From positions 1-64,000 of the forward strand of contig JAICJH010000031.1 in the NCBI GenBank assembly GCA_025928545.1: 64,000 nt of DNA. Direction: 5' to 3'. Under the pieces are notes generated by a model. It was not told the origin of the DNA. It saw nothing but the letters and a program-made list of their open reading frames with translations, and made no database searches. This stretch comes from Bryobacteraceae bacterium (lineage in GTDB: Bacteria > Acidobacteriota > Terriglobia > Bryobacterales > Bryobacteraceae). This document shows positions 1 to 9,453 of the stretch, piece after piece; position 1 is the first letter of the stretch; each line of letters opens with the position of its first letter. The position numbers and the translations under genes were made by a program.

Positions 1-164
1 ACCCAAACCCTTGCGGGCGCCGGAGAGGATGCTTCAGGGGTCTTTCAGTTTAGAGGTTAGTCTCGCTTTTGGTGGGAGTACTCAAAAACCTCCCCGGCTT
101 GATTCCAATAATAGAATAGATTGAATTTGGAATCAACTAAATTTTGTATATTATTTTTGGAATC

Positions 165-180
165 CGTACGGAGCCGTACG
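165..180 (-). terminator. Short hairpin just after the dehydrogenase stop codon
   Basis: CGTACGG at 165-171 and CCGTACG at 174-180 form a compact inverted repeat that begins right after the stop codon of the leftward dehydrogenase gene. On the minus strand the hairpin runs into an A/T-rich stretch (about 100-164) but there is no clean run of T, so termination is only possible, not clear. The A/T-rich stretch also repeats TTGGAATC at 127-134 and 157-164, with its reverse complement GATTCCAA at 100-107. Confidence 0.35.
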
Positions 181-1071
181 TTACGTCTTAACCGTGACTC
201 CCGCAAACTCCTCTAAGACATTGATTGTAGAGCAAATATCTTCCTCTCCGTGCCCTTTTGAAATTGCCGCCTGAAACATCTGGCGGGTCACGGCGGTCAG
301 CGGAAGGGGCACATTGAGCTCTTCTCCCGAATCCAACATCAGGCCAATGTCCTTGTGCATCCATTTAACGGAGAAGTTCGTAGTGAAATCGCGGCGGAAG
401 ACGAAGGGGGCTTTGTACTCGATCAGCCCGCACTTCGCGGCGCTGTTAGACAGGATATCGAGCATCAGAGTCGGGTCGACCCCGGCCTTGGTGCTCAAAA
501 CGAGGCCTTCGTTAAAGGCCTGAAGGATATTCGAAAGGATCAAATTCTGGGTGAGTTTGGCGTTCAGCCCCATACCCGGGCCGCCACAATAGTAGAGCTT
601 CTTGCCCATCACCTCCAGCAGCGGCAACACAGACTGGTAGACTTTTTCGTCGCCGCCAATCATAAAGGTGAGCGTCCCGTTGATTGCCCCGGGGGTGGAG
701 CCGGTGACCGGAGCTCCCAGAAAGTGAATCCCGGCCGCGGCGAGGGCTTCGCCGATACGGCAACTGGCGGACGGGCTGATCGTGCTGGCATCGACGACAG
801 TGGTTCCCTTCCCCGCGCCCTCAATAACGCCACCCTTGCCAAGCAAAATTTGCTCGACCATGGCGGTATCGCCGACGCAAAGAAACACGACATCCGACTG
901 TTTCGCAACTTCCGCCGGCGTCGCGCAGGCTATGCCGCCCGCTTCGCCGGCCAGTTGCGTGGCTTTGCTTGCCGTGTTCGACCAGAGTGCGACCGTGTGT
1001 CCGGCGCGGAGAAGGTTGCGAGCCATCGGGTAACCCATGAGCCCGAGTCCGAGAAATCCCAGTTTTGCCAT
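181..1071 (-). CDS. NAD(P)-dependent beta-hydroxyacid dehydrogenase (3-hydroxyisobutyrate dehydrogenase / glyoxylate-succinic semialdehyde reductase family)
   Basis: The 296-residue protein starts with a Rossmann dinucleotide-binding motif, GFLGLGLMG at residues 5-13. It continues with the family substrate-binding signature GAPVTGSTPGA near residues 119-129 and the catalytic lysine region GLNAKLTQN, with Lys172 as the likely catalytic residue. Length and motif order fit the soluble cytosolic 3-hydroxyacid dehydrogenase family, which oxidises 3-hydroxyisobutyrate or reduces small aldehyde acids such as glyoxylate. The alanine-tryptophan-serine-asparagine stretch after the first beta strand does not by itself settle NAD versus NADP. 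The gene stands alone, 314 bases downstream of the neighbouring leftward gene. The exact substrate cannot be read from sequence. Confidence 0.88.
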   Translation of the reverse strand: MAKLGFLGLGLMGYPMARNLLRAGHTVALWSNTASKATQLAGEAGGIACATPAEVAKQSDVVFLCVGDTAMVEQILLGKGGVIEGAGKGTTVVDASTISPSASCRIGEALAAAGIHFLGAPVTGSTPGAINGTLTFMIGGDEKVYQSVLPLLEVMGKKLYYCGGPGMGLNAKLTQNLILSNILQAFNEGLVLSTKAGVDPTLMLDILSNSAAKCGLIEYKAPFVFRRDFTTNFSVKWMHKDIGLMLDSGEELNVPLPLTAVTRQMFQAAISKGHGEEDICSTINVLEEFAGVTVKT

Positions 1072-1385
1072 AGGCCTTATTGTCTCTCAGTCGACGCAAC
1101 TACGCCAATAACCCGTCAGGGTGGCAACTAAATGCCATCTCGGTAGAAATCGGATGCAACAAAAGTGTGCCGCGGATCTGAAAATGAGCCCCCGCCAAGG
1201 GGGAGAATTGCCAGGCTCGGTGCGGCGATGAGGGAAGTGATAGGTTTCCAGCGGAATTTCAGGGGTAAAACAATAAGCGGGGTTTTGTCAGGAGGGATTT
1301 TCTCGCCGCGTCCGAGCCTGTATTTTGTATTGCACGCTCCTGATATAGCAACCTGTTGGCCAAATAGAAGGGCACGAGGCGGCCG
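1072..1385. other. Intergenic stretch of 314 bases without a recognisable gene
   Basis: This lies between two leftward genes and should hold the promoter of the dehydrogenase gene. The only structure I see is a CCCCC/GGGGG hairpin (1189-1193 and 1199-1203, loop GCCAA). Short reading frames here have no recognisable protein features. A degenerate mobile-element end is conceivable, but nothing supports it directly. Confidence 0.4.
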
Positions 1386-3122
1386 CTATTTGCCGTGCTG
1401 ATTGCCGCGCTTGCCGGACAAGGTCCATTCCAGATTCTGCCGCACCAATTCGTTTTCGGGTTCGACCTTGAGAGCCTCGGTGGCAGCCACGACGGCAGCG
1501 TCCCAGAGGCCCATCTCGGCATTGCAGAGGGTGATGTTGTTCCACGCCGCCGGCATACCCGGCCGCAGCTTGAGAGATTCAGTGGCATCGTAAACGCACT
1601 GTGAGTAATCGCCGGTGTTGTAGTCGTAAAGCGATGCTTCCACATAGCTCTCGGGGGTACGCAGCCAATAGCGGGCGGGCTGCAAACGCACGAGGGAATC
1701 GGTGATCTGCTGTGCGCGTGCGTTCATCGAATCGGCCTGACGCTGCACTGCATTCGCGTCGATTGCGCGGCTATGGCGAAATAGTTCCGTTGCCAGATTG
1801 TGGAACTGATCTGCCTGCGTATACAAAACCTCGTCTTCCGCATATATCGGCGCGAGACTGACGCTGTCGCGCTTCATGTGGATGTACGCAGGATATAACA
1901 GCAGTGCACAAATGGAAACAAGCGCGGCGCTCCACCGCAAAGAGCCGGGGATTCGGCTCGTCACCGGTTCCGGCGGATGCTCGCCGCGAATCCGCCGCCA
2001 TGCCACGAAGGCCAGCACAAGGACCGACATCCAGCTCAACACCTGGAAATATTGATGGGAGTTCCACGGGTAGGCGATCGCCAAATACCACGGCATCCCG
2101 AGTGCCCAATAGTTATAGACAACGAGCAAAAAGACGGAGCCGGCCAACGTGAAGAGCCCCACGGGCAGCACGCCCAGTTCAGCCACCCACGGGGTGAGCC
2201 ACGCCAGATACTGGACGGCGAACCCGCTGGTCGCGGTAAAGAAGAAGAGGAATACCATGCCAATTTGTGTATAGAGGGATGGCTTTCGTTTGAGGCGGTG
2301 CATCGCCAGGGAGAGGAGCAGAATTGCGAACATCACCAGTGGCGTACCGATCCGGCTGAAGCCGCTGTTCAGCGATCGCGACGCCGGCCAGGCATTGGCG
2401 AGTTCGCGGAGGAGCCACGAGAAACCCCAAAGCCCATAGCTGCTCTTATAGCCGAGCACCTGGTGGAGGACGGCGCGGGGTTCCTGCCAGGCATAGGGCG
2501 ACCATCCCAGGGCTACAACCGCGGCCGCGCCGGCGAAGAATGCGATCCGTTTTTTCAGCGTGTCGAGGGAGAGAAAGAAAACCGGGGCGAGCATGACGGG
2601 CGCTATTTTGATGCAGAGCGCGACTCCGTAGGCAGCGCCGCCGGCCAGGTTTTTTTCGCGATATCCCGCCAGCCACACGGCGGCCATGACGAAGAAGATC
2701 ATGACCGGATCCGTATTGCCGTGGAAGCCGGAGATCAGGATGTGAGTGGGAGCGATCGCGATGATCAGAACTGCGATAAACACGGAACGTTCGGCCAGGC
2801 GGTCGCCAAGAATCCGGCAGATCAGATAGAGGCTGCCCACGTCCGCGAGGATCCCTGGGAATCGCAGGCAAAACTGGAATGGCAGATGGGTGTGCTCGGA
2901 GATCCAGAGGATGAAGCTCAGGATGTGGAGCATGGAGGGGGGATGGTTCAGATCCGGCGCAATTTTGTAGAGCTCAGCGCCGAAAAAACGGGACCAGAGA
3001 CCGAAACGCTCGTAAGTATAGACGTCGTTCGTCCCGTAGGTTTTGAAGGCGAGCAGCAGTTTGGCGATGAAAGCGACCGCCGCTACGAGGATAATGGAGG
3101 TCCGCTGACGGCGTCTCGACAA
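1386..3122 (-). CDS. Polytopic membrane glycosyltransferase (GT-C fold type) with C-terminal TPR-like region
   Basis: The 578-residue protein has about ten hydrophobic segments from residue 8 to about 430. Its first extracytoplasmic loop holds an acidic residue (Asp33) followed by an NHPP motif near residue 59, as in GT-C enzymes that use polyprenyl-phosphate sugars (mannosyltransferase/ArnT-like). The last 100 or so residues are soluble and contain two helical repeats of TPR type, including the stretch around RLQPARYW and the final KVEPENELV. The start is a TTG four bases after the stop of the upstream VWFA gene, so the two genes are probably one transcript. There is no clear ribosome binding site, and the start could shift slightly. 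The acceptor and sugar are unknown. Confidence 0.7.
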   Translation of the reverse strand: MSRRRQRTSIILVAAVAFIAKLLLAFKTYGTNDVYTYERFGLWSRFFGAELYKIAPDLNHPPSMLHILSFILWISEHTHLPFQFCLRFPGILADVGSLYLICRILGDRLAERSVFIAVLIIAIAPTHILISGFHGNTDPVMIFFVMAAVWLAGYREKNLAGGAAYGVALCIKIAPVMLAPVFFLSLDTLKKRIAFFAGAAAVVALGWSPYAWQEPRAVLHQVLGYKSSYGLWGFSWLLRELANAWPASRSLNSGFSRIGTPLVMFAILLLSLAMHRLKRKPSLYTQIGMVFLFFFTATSGFAVQYLAWLTPWVAELGVLPVGLFTLAGSVFLLVVYNYWALGMPWYLAIAYPWNSHQYFQVLSWMSVLVLAFVAWRRIRGEHPPEPVTSRIPGSLRWSAALVSICALLLYPAYIHMKRDSVSLAPIYAEDEVLYTQADQFHNLATELFRHSRAIDANAVQRQADSMNARAQQITDSLVRLQPARYWLRTPESYVEASLYDYNTGDYSQCVYDATESLKLRPGMPAAWNNITLCNAEMGLWDAAVVAATEALKVEPENELVRQNLEWTLSGKRGNQHGK

Positions 3123-3126
3123 TGTT

Positions 3127-4062
3127 TCAGTGTAAAGCAGGGGGCGCTTCGGACGGGGGGTTGGCCCAGTAGCCGAGGCGAGTCCTTGGCGTTGGATTGC
3201 CGGGCGCCTTTACGACTACCTTGATGGGGCGGTAGGTTCCGTCGAGCGCGGAGTTGGAGGGGGTGTAGGCGATGAAGTATTGATTGCGGAGATCGCGTGC
3301 GACCTGGTGCGCGATGGCTTCCACCTGGCTCAGGTCTTTCGGATAGAAGACTTCGCCGCCGGTGGTCTGGACAAGCTTGTCCAGTGCCCTTTTGGCTTTC
3401 GCCGCTTCGGATTTCGCTTCTTCGTCCAGGAGGCCAATCGCATAGACCAGGACGTCGTCGGTTCCGGCCAGTTGCAACAGCTTCTCCATCGTGAACGATT
3501 CTTCACTGGCGTTGTCATTCCCGTCCGTCACCAGGATAACTACTTTTTTGTCACGTTTCGCTTTCTGGTGCAGGTGCTCAATGGCGAGGCGAACGGCTTC
3601 GCGCATGGCTGTCTGGCCGCGGGAATCGAGGCGCGCGAGCCCGTTCTTCAGCTTCTCGATATCGCTGGTGAAATCGACATCGAGGTAGGCATCTTCGTTG
3701 AAGTTAATGACGAAGCTCTCATCCTGCGAATTGGAATCTTTCACCATGGCCAGCGCCGCTGCTTCCACGGCCTGACGCTTGTCGCGCATGCTGCCGCTGT
3801 TATCGATCACCAGCGCGATGGAGACAGGGCGGTCTTCCTGACGGAAGACCTTAATCGGCTGCTGGACCCCGCTCTCGAACACCTGAAACGCGCTGCGCTG
3901 GAGGTTGGTGACGAAATGCCCTTTGCCATCGGCAACGGTGATATTGAGAGGGACCTCCCTGGTTTCGGCCGAAAAGACCGGGGTGGTGGAATCGGTGGCG
4001 ACCGGCTTCTGCTGGGCAGTAAGGGCGAACGCCATCAACAGCAGTAATAGTGCACCGCGCAT
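3127..4062 (-). CDS. VWFA-related acidobacterial domain protein (TIGR03436 type), exported
   Basis: The 311-residue protein begins with a signal peptide (MRGALLLLLMAFALTAQQ). It then carries a beta-rich segment at about residues 35-75 that matches the region preceding the A domain in this acidobacterial family. The von Willebrand A domain has a metal-ion site: DNSGS at residues 87-91, Thr151 in the RGQTAM segment, and Asp180 in VTDGNDN. Proteins of this family are abundant in Solibacter-like genomes and presumably mediate metal-dependent protein contacts in the periplasm or on the surface. No partner is established. The gene is followed after four bases by the membrane glycosyltransferase, so a shared transcript is likely. 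Confidence 0.88.
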   Translation of the reverse strand: MRGALLLLLMAFALTAQQKPVATDSTTPVFSAETREVPLNITVADGKGHFVTNLQRSAFQVFESGVQQPIKVFRQEDRPVSIALVIDNSGSMRDKRQAVEAAALAMVKDSNSQDESFVINFNEDAYLDVDFTSDIEKLKNGLARLDSRGQTAMREAVRLAIEHLHQKAKRDKKVVILVTDGNDNASEESFTMEKLLQLAGTDDVLVYAIGLLDEEAKSEAAKAKRALDKLVQTTGGEVFYPKDLSQVEAIAHQVARDLRNQYFIAYTPSNSALDGTYRPIKVVVKAPGNPTPRTRLGYWANPPSEAPPALH

Positions 4063-4083
4063 CCAGCCCTATTTTAACGCGGG

Positions 4084-4998
4084 CTACAGGAACTCGTAGC
4101 CGGCAGGGGCGACACCCGATCCGATTACCTCGGTGGTGCAGCCATTCATAGCGAAGGTCTGGCGCACGAGATCGCAAACACCTTCATATCCGCGCTGGTA
4201 GAAGACGAGCACGCCTGGCCCCGCACCGCTCAGCGTGCAGCCGAGCAGACCGGGCGCGCGTAACCGCAGGATTTCGGCGAGACCTGGAACAAGCTGCGAG
4301 CGGAATGGTTGGTGCAGGCGATCGTCGAGGGCAGCGGGAAACGCGGAGACGTCGCCGGTGGCGAGCGCCGCTGTGAGGAGTGCCGTGCGCTGGATGTTGA
4401 ATGTTGCGTCGGCCCGCGAGTAAGTATCGGGGAGCACGGCACGGGCTTCGCGGGTGGGGAGAGTGAAATTCGGAACGACTACGGCAATCCTGAAATGGGC
4501 CGGCATCTCAAGCCGGACGGCGCGTGTGATCCCGCCAGGTTCCACGGCACTGGCAACGACGGAGCCGAGCACGCAGGCTGCAACGTTATCGGGATGGCCT
4601 TCAAGGCGGGCGGCTTCGTCGAGTATGCGGGCAGGCTTCCAATCGAGGTTGAGCAGACGTGCGCCGATGACGACTCCGGCGGTGATGGCAGCGGCGCTGG
4701 ACCCCAGGCCCTTGCCAAGTGGAATTTCATTAACGATCTGGAGGTCGGCGGCAGGCAGCGCGCGGCGGACGCGGCTGGCGACGGTGAGCGCGGTTTGCCA
4801 GATCAGGTTTTGTTCGTCACAGGGGATGAACGACGCATCGCGGCCGGTGCACTGAATGTTGAGCCGGTGGCTGCGCGAGAAACGGCATGTCAGGTAAACC
4901 TGAAGCGCGATGCCGAGGGAATCGAAACCGGGGCCCAGGTTCGCGCTGGACGCGGAGACACGGAGAGTGGTCGCAGAGTTCAATCTGTCATTATCCAA
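4084..4998 (-). CDS. thrB: Homoserine kinase
   Basis: This GHMP-family kinase phosphorylates homoserine with ATP, the step before threonine synthase. The N-terminal SSANLGPGFDSLG (about residues 17-29) and the glycine/serine-rich ATP loop PLGKGLGSSAAA (about 93-104) are diagnostic, as is the late LSGAGPGVLVF motif. Length (304 residues) is normal. The reading frame has no ATG near its beginning: candidate starts are TTG at 4998 and TTG at 4983. A GAGGGG ribosome-binding-like stretch sits immediately upstream. The gene is divergent from the small gene beginning at 5041, with only 42 bases between them. No other threonine-pathway gene is adjacent. Confidence 0.93.
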   Translation of the reverse strand: MDNDRLNSATTLRVSASSANLGPGFDSLGIALQVYLTCRFSRSHRLNIQCTGRDASFIPCDEQNLIWQTALTVASRVRRALPAADLQIVNEIPLGKGLGSSAAAITAGVVIGARLLNLDWKPARILDEAARLEGHPDNVAACVLGSVVASAVEPGGITRAVRLEMPAHFRIAVVVPNFTLPTREARAVLPDTYSRADATFNIQRTALLTAALATGDVSAFPAALDDRLHQPFRSQLVPGLAEILRLRAPGLLGCTLSGAGPGVLVFYQRGYEGVCDLVRQTFAMNGCTTEVIGSGVAPAGYEFL

Positions 4999-5040
4999 TC
5001 CCCTCTACGCTGGGTGGGAGGGTCGCTTAAGATAACGGTC

Positions 5041-5352
5041 ATGGAGACCCCGCCGGACACGTCGCACTATTTGTGTTCGCAGCTGGTGCGACTGGTGACG
5101 GGGGGTGAAGAACAGTGGGGCAATCTGGAGGAAATCTGGGCTACCGGCGCCATCGTAGATTGCGAGGATGCGGTTCGGGTTGGTATTCCGGTGACCGTTC
5201 TGGCGGAGGGAGTTGAGCTCCGGGCGGAGGTCAGGGCCGCAGTACGCGATTTGTTCGGGTGGAAGGTGGAGCTGACTTTTCTGCCCTCCACGCGGTGGTC
5301 GATTGAGCGCTGGCAACCGGAACATCTGGTCGACCTGGGCAGCCTCCGATAG
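5041..5352 (+). CDS. Small conserved protein of unknown function (PilZ-like possibility)
   Basis: The 103-residue protein starts at ATG 5041 and has no signal peptide or membrane segment. It alternates short beta strands (for example AIVDCEDAVRVGIPVTVLAEGVELRA-type patterning) in the way a small beta-barrel such as a PilZ-like domain would, and ends with a tryptophan-containing tail. The RxxxR and D/NxSxxG signatures of true PilZ domains are not evident, so c-di-GMP binding is not claimed. It faces the frr gene tail to tail, 17 bases apart, and is divergent from thrB. Confidence 0.6.
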   Translation: METPPDTSHYLCSQLVRLVTGGEEQWGNLEEIWATGAIVDCEDAVRVGIPVTVLAEGVELRAEVRAAVRDLFGWKVELTFLPSTRWSIERWQPEHLVDLGSLR

Positions 5353-5369
5353 TGAATCCCCGGTAAACG

Positions 5370-5936
5370 CTACTTGATATCGAGGATTTCTTTTTCTTTG
5401 GTTTTGGCCGCGTCGTCCAATCGCTTCATATAAGCGTCGGTGAGCTTCTGCATTTCAGCCTGGCCGGCGCGGTCGTCGTCTTCGGAGATCTTCTTGTCTT
5501 TGGCCAGTTTCTTGATATGCTCGTTCGAATCGCGGCGAATGTTGCGGACCGCGACGCGGTGATCTTCGGCGATCGAGTGGAGCTTTTTCGCCAATTCCTT
5601 GCGGCGTTCTTCGGTGAGAGGTGGAATCGGGAGACGGATGATCTTACCGTCGTTCCCGGGATTGATACCGAGATCGGAAGTGCGGATCACCTTCTCGATG
5701 AGGCCGAGGAGCGAGGCGTCCCAGGGCTGAACGGTAATCATGCCGGGCTCGGGCACGTGAAGGTTGGCCACCTGATTGAGAGGTGTCGGCGTGCCGTAAT
5801 AGTCGACACGGATGTTATCCAGAAGATGGATGGAGGCGCGGCCGGTGCGGATTGCCGCCATGGCATGCTGCAGATCGGTGAGGGCTTTTTCCATGCGCTG
5901 CTTAGCGCCGGCTTCGATTTCCGCTACGGTATTCAT
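5370..5936 (-). CDS. frr: Ribosome recycling factor
   Basis: The 188-residue protein matches RRF throughout: RTGRASIHLLDNI in the N-terminal helix, the domain II segment YYGTPTPLNQVANL, and PPLTEERRKEL followed by the charged helix with RRDSNEHIKKL. It splits post-termination ribosomes together with EF-G. I chose the ATG at 5936 because the sequence upstream of it has no family similarity and the resulting length is standard. It follows pyrH with 23 bases between and is the last gene of the leftward pyrH-frr unit, the usual order in many bacteria. Confidence 0.97.
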   Translation of the reverse strand: MNTVAEIEAGAKQRMEKALTDLQHAMAAIRTGRASIHLLDNIRVDYYGTPTPLNQVANLHVPEPGMITVQPWDASLLGLIEKVIRTSDLGINPGNDGKIIRLPIPPLTEERRKELAKKLHSIAEDHRVAVRNIRRDSNEHIKKLAKDKKISEDDDRAGQAEMQKLTDAYMKRLDDAAKTKEKEILDIK

Positions 5937-5959
5937 GAGGTCTGGGTCTCTGTCGTGAT

Positions 5960-6667
5960 TTAGCCAATTACGGTGCCGACCGATTCGCCGGTCGCCATAC
6001 GCATTATATTGCCATGGGTGTTGAGGTTGAAAACGATGATGGGCAGTTTGTTGTCGCGGCACATGGCGATCGAGGTGGCATCCATCACGCCAAGCGATTC
6101 GGTGAGCACCTTCGTGTAAGCGATCCTGGAGTACATGACGGCGTCGGTGTGCTTCATCGGGTCTTTATCGTAAACGCCATCCACCTTCGTGGCCTTGGCT
6201 ATTACCTGCGCCTTGATTTCGAGAGCCCGCAGAGTGGCCGCGGTGTCGGTGGAGAAATACGGGTTGGAAGTGCCGGCGGCGAAGATCACGATGCGGCCTT
6301 TTTCCAAGTGGCGAATGGCGCGGCGCCGGATATAGGGCTCCGCGACCTGGTGCATCTGGATGGCGCTCATGACGCGGGTGTGATGGCCGATTTGTTCGAG
6401 CGCGTCCTGGAGGGCAAGGGAGTTGATGACCGTGGCCAGCATGCCCATGTGGTCACCGGTAACGCGGTCCATACTTTTCGCGGCGAGGGCAATACCGCGA
6501 AAGATGTTGCCACCACCTACGACGACGCCGATCTGCACGCCTTCGCGGGCCACGGCGGCGATTTCATTGGCAAGGTCGCGAACACGATCGGCGTCGATAC
6601 CAAAGGATTGCGGGCCGGCCATTGCCTCACCGCTGAGCTTGAGAAGTATGCGTTCGTATTTCGGCAT
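5960..6667 (-). CDS. pyrH: UMP kinase
   Basis: The 235-residue protein is a bacterial hexameric UMP kinase of the amino acid kinase fold, making UDP from UMP and ATP. It shows [11 protein letters not shown] near the N terminus, the [10 protein letters not shown] nucleotide/substrate loop, [12 protein letters not shown] and the [13 protein letters not shown] segment. The start ATG at 6667 gives the classical N terminus. No ribosome binding site precedes it: the 30 bases upstream are an intrinsic terminator hairpin plus a run of eight T on the coding strand, ending six bases before the start codon. Expression must therefore come from read-through of that terminator or from a leaderless transcript. 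Confidence 0.97.
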   Translation of the reverse strand: MPKYERILLKLSGEAMAGPQSFGIDADRVRDLANEIAAVAREGVQIGVVVGGGNIFRGIALAAKSMDRVTGDHMGMLATVINSLALQDALEQIGHHTRVMSAIQMHQVAEPYIRRRAIRHLEKGRIVIFAAGTSNPYFSTDTAATLRALEIKAQVIAKATKVDGVYDKDPMKHTDAVMYSRIAYTKVLTESLGVMDATSIAMCRDNKLPIIVFNLNTHGNIMRMATGESVGTVIG

Positions 6668-6673
6668 GTGCGT

Positions 6674-6702
6674 AAAAAAAAGGGGGCAGAATGTCTGCCC
6701 CC
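6674..6702 (-). terminator. Intrinsic terminator between tsf and pyrH
   Basis: On the minus strand GGGGGCAGA (702-694 side) pairs perfectly with TCTGCCCCC (690-682 side) around a three-base loop, and is followed by eight T (complement of 6674-6681). This is a textbook intrinsic terminator. It begins 18 bases after the tsf stop codon, and its T run ends six bases before the pyrH ATG. Confidence 0.9.
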
Positions 6703-6719
6703 CATTTTAATGTTCCGGT

Positions 6720-7346
6720 TTATGCCGCGGCTTCCGGCTGATCCGGAATGCCGTCGCCGACCTTGAAACGGGCGAACCGGGAAACGGAAATATTCTCACC
6801 CAGTTTCGCGATCTTCGTTTTAATGAGCTGATCAACGGTGGTGGCGTTGTCTTTGACGAAGGGCTGGTCATACAGACAGACCTCTTCGTAAAACTTCGAC
6901 ATGCGGCCTTCGACGATCTTGGCGGCGATGGCGGCTGGTTTGCCTTCATTGATGGCGCGCGCGAGCTGGATTTCCTTTTCCTTTTCGAGCGCGGCGGGCG
7001 TGACTTCTTCGCGGCGAATGAACTGCGGATCGGTGGCGGCGATGTGCATGGCGATATCGCGTACCAGTTCCTGGAAATCGTCCGTACGGGCGACGAAATC
7101 GGACTCGCAGTTGACTTCAACCATCACGCCCAGCTGTGAGCCGGCATGGATGTAGGTTCCTACCGAGCCCTGCTTGGTGGTGCGCGACGATTTCTTGCCG
7201 GCGGAGGCGATGCCCCGTTTGCGCAGGACAACTTCGCCTTCGGCCAGATCGCCGTTGGCTTCGACGAGCGCCTTCTTGCAATCCATCATCGCGGCTCCGG
7301 TGCGTTCACGGAGCTGCTTTACTAATGCTGCTGTAATTTCGGCCAT
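6720..7346 (-). CDS. tsf: Elongation factor Ts (short form)
   Basis: The 208-residue protein is the EF-Tu nucleotide exchange factor. The N-terminal UBA-like region holds the conserved RTGAAMMDCKKALVEANGD stretch, followed by the SVGTYIHAG and VEVNCESDFVARTDDFQ core motifs. It is shorter than the E. coli protein (about 280 residues) and close to the short EF-Ts type with one core subdomain, as in Thermus. It follows rpsB by 20 bases, the near-universal rpsB-tsf pairing, and is followed by a strong terminator. Confidence 0.97.
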   Translation of the reverse strand: MAEITAALVKQLRERTGAAMMDCKKALVEANGDLAEGEVVLRKRGIASAGKKSSRTTKQGSVGTYIHAGSQLGVMVEVNCESDFVARTDDFQELVRDIAMHIAATDPQFIRREEVTPAALEKEKEIQLARAINEGKPAAIAAKIVEGRMSKFYEEVCLYDQPFVKDNATTVDQLIKTKIAKLGENISVSRFARFKVGDGIPDQPEAAA

Positions 7347-7366
7347 TTTCTCTATTTCCGTCTTAA

Positions 7367-8281
<915 letters not shown>

Positions 8282-8408
8282 TAATAGCTCCTTGATTGCC
8301 GTGGAGAACCGCGAGGTTACAACCGGCGGATTGAGCCCTGCCACCCAACCCCGTGCAGATCCCGGATCGGGATGCGCGTGGTGAAATGGCGGACATTGCT
8401 ACAGACAA

Positions 8409-8437
8409 TCGGGGCGCGGCAGGAAACCGCGCCCCGA
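8409..8437 (-). terminator. Hairpin between rpsI and rpsB
   Basis: TCGGGGCGCGG (8409-8419) and CCGCGCCCCGA (8427-8437) form a perfect 11-bp stem with a 7-base loop, 58 bases downstream of the rpsI stop codon in the direction of transcription. The minus-strand sequence after it (TTGTCTGT) is only moderately T-rich, so it may be a terminator of the rplM-rpsI unit or a partial read-through element. Confidence 0.65.
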
Positions 8438-8495
8438 ACCGAAAAAGCTCACACAGCAAATCGCTCTCGCAATTTGCCCGAACAGCGCTGAAAGT

Positions 8496-8897
8496 TTAGC
8501 GCTTCGAGAACTGGAACCGCTTACGCGCGCCCTTCTGGCCGTACTTCTTGCGCTCGTGTTCGCGGGGATCGCGGGTCAGCAAACCAGCCTTCTTCAGCGG
8601 TCCGCGGAGTTCCGCGTTAAATTCCACCAGAGCCCGGGCAATGCCGAGGCGAATGGCGCCGGACTGACCGGCGACGCCCCCGCCATTGGCGAGCACGATG
8701 ACATCAAAACGATCCGCCATTTCGACCACGGTGAGCGGGAACTTCGCCGGAATGCGGCCCGCGTCGGTGGGAAAATATTCATCAAAGGGACGGCCGTTGA
8801 CCGTGATCTTGCCGGAGCCCGGCCGCAGAAACACGCGGGCGATGCTCGACTTGCGACGACCGGTTGCCAGATACTGTTCGATTTTCTTGATTGCCAA
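8496..8897 (-). CDS. rpsI: 30S ribosomal protein S9
   Basis: The 133-residue protein shows the S9 features [21 protein letters not shown] at the N terminus (residues 11-31), [20 protein letters not shown] in the middle and the basic C-terminal tail ending [17 protein letters not shown], whose final Lys-Arg reaches the P-site tRNA. It lies downstream of rplM in the standard L13-S9 pair, 81 bases apart. Confidence 0.97.
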   Translation of the reverse strand: MAIKKIEQYLATGRRKSSIARVFLRPGSGKITVNGRPFDEYFPTDAGRIPAKFPLTVVEMADRFDVIVLANGGGVAGQSGAIRLGIARALVEFNAELRGPLKKAGLLTRDPREHERKKYGQKGARKRFQFSKR

Positions 8898-8978
8898 AAT
8901 CTAATACCTTCCTAAAATAAAAGACTCGCCGCTTGTCGCTGTTTCGTCGAACGGCCAGCCTGGGGCCGGCCTTCCGGA

Positions 8979-9428
8979 CTACGCAGCGGGCAGGCCGGAC
9001 TTGATCTTGAGAGCCACCGGTTTCTGGGCGGCGTGCGGGTGTTTGTCACCTGCGTAAACTTTCAGCTTCCGGTACATCTGCTTACCCAGTTTGGTTTTGG
9101 GGAGCATGCCCGAAATTGCTTCTTCGATCATCCGGGTGGGACGGGTGGCGCGCACTTTCGAGGCGCCGGTTTCCACGAGGCCACCAGGATAACCGGTGAA
9201 GTGCCGGTACAATTTCTGAGAATCTTTCTTACCAGTCAGCTTGACCTTTTCGGCGTTGATGACGACGACATGATCGCCTGTATCGATGAAGGGGGTCCAC
9301 GTTGTTTTGTGTTTGCCCATCAACAGTCTGGCGGCATGGCTGGCGAGCTTGCCGAGAACTACATCATTGGCATCGACAACGTGCCAGTTTCTTTCAATTC
9401 CCTGTTTAGTGGGGAACACGGTACTCAT
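8979..9428 (-). CDS. rplM: 50S ribosomal protein L13
   Basis: The protein carries the L13 signatures RNWHVVDANDVVLGKLAS, the YRHFTGYPGG segment and the ISGMLPKTKLGKQM region. I prefer the ATG at 9428 (149 residues): the GGAG sequence on the minus strand lies ten bases upstream of it but only four bases from the alternative GTG at 9434. It is the first gene of the leftward ribosomal-protein block and should be transcribed from the promoter region that follows. Confidence 0.96.
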   Translation of the reverse strand: MSTVFPTKQGIERNWHVVDANDVVLGKLASHAARLLMGKHKTTWTPFIDTGDHVVVINAEKVKLTGKKDSQKLYRHFTGYPGGLVETGASKVRATRPTRMIEEAISGMLPKTKLGKQMYRKLKVYAGDKHPHAAQKPVALKIKSGLPAA

Positions 9429-9453
9429 GAACACACGACTCCGGAGATTTTCT

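Noticed and set aside
1072..1385. Possible end of a degenerate insertion sequence
   Set aside because: There is a CCCCC/GGGGG hairpin but no transposase frame, terminal repeats or target duplication.
1977..3224. Long open frame on the plus strand (about 415 codons) opposite the glycosyltransferase gene
   Set aside because: It is antisense to a well-supported gene, has no domain pattern and a composition typical of GC-rich shadow frames.
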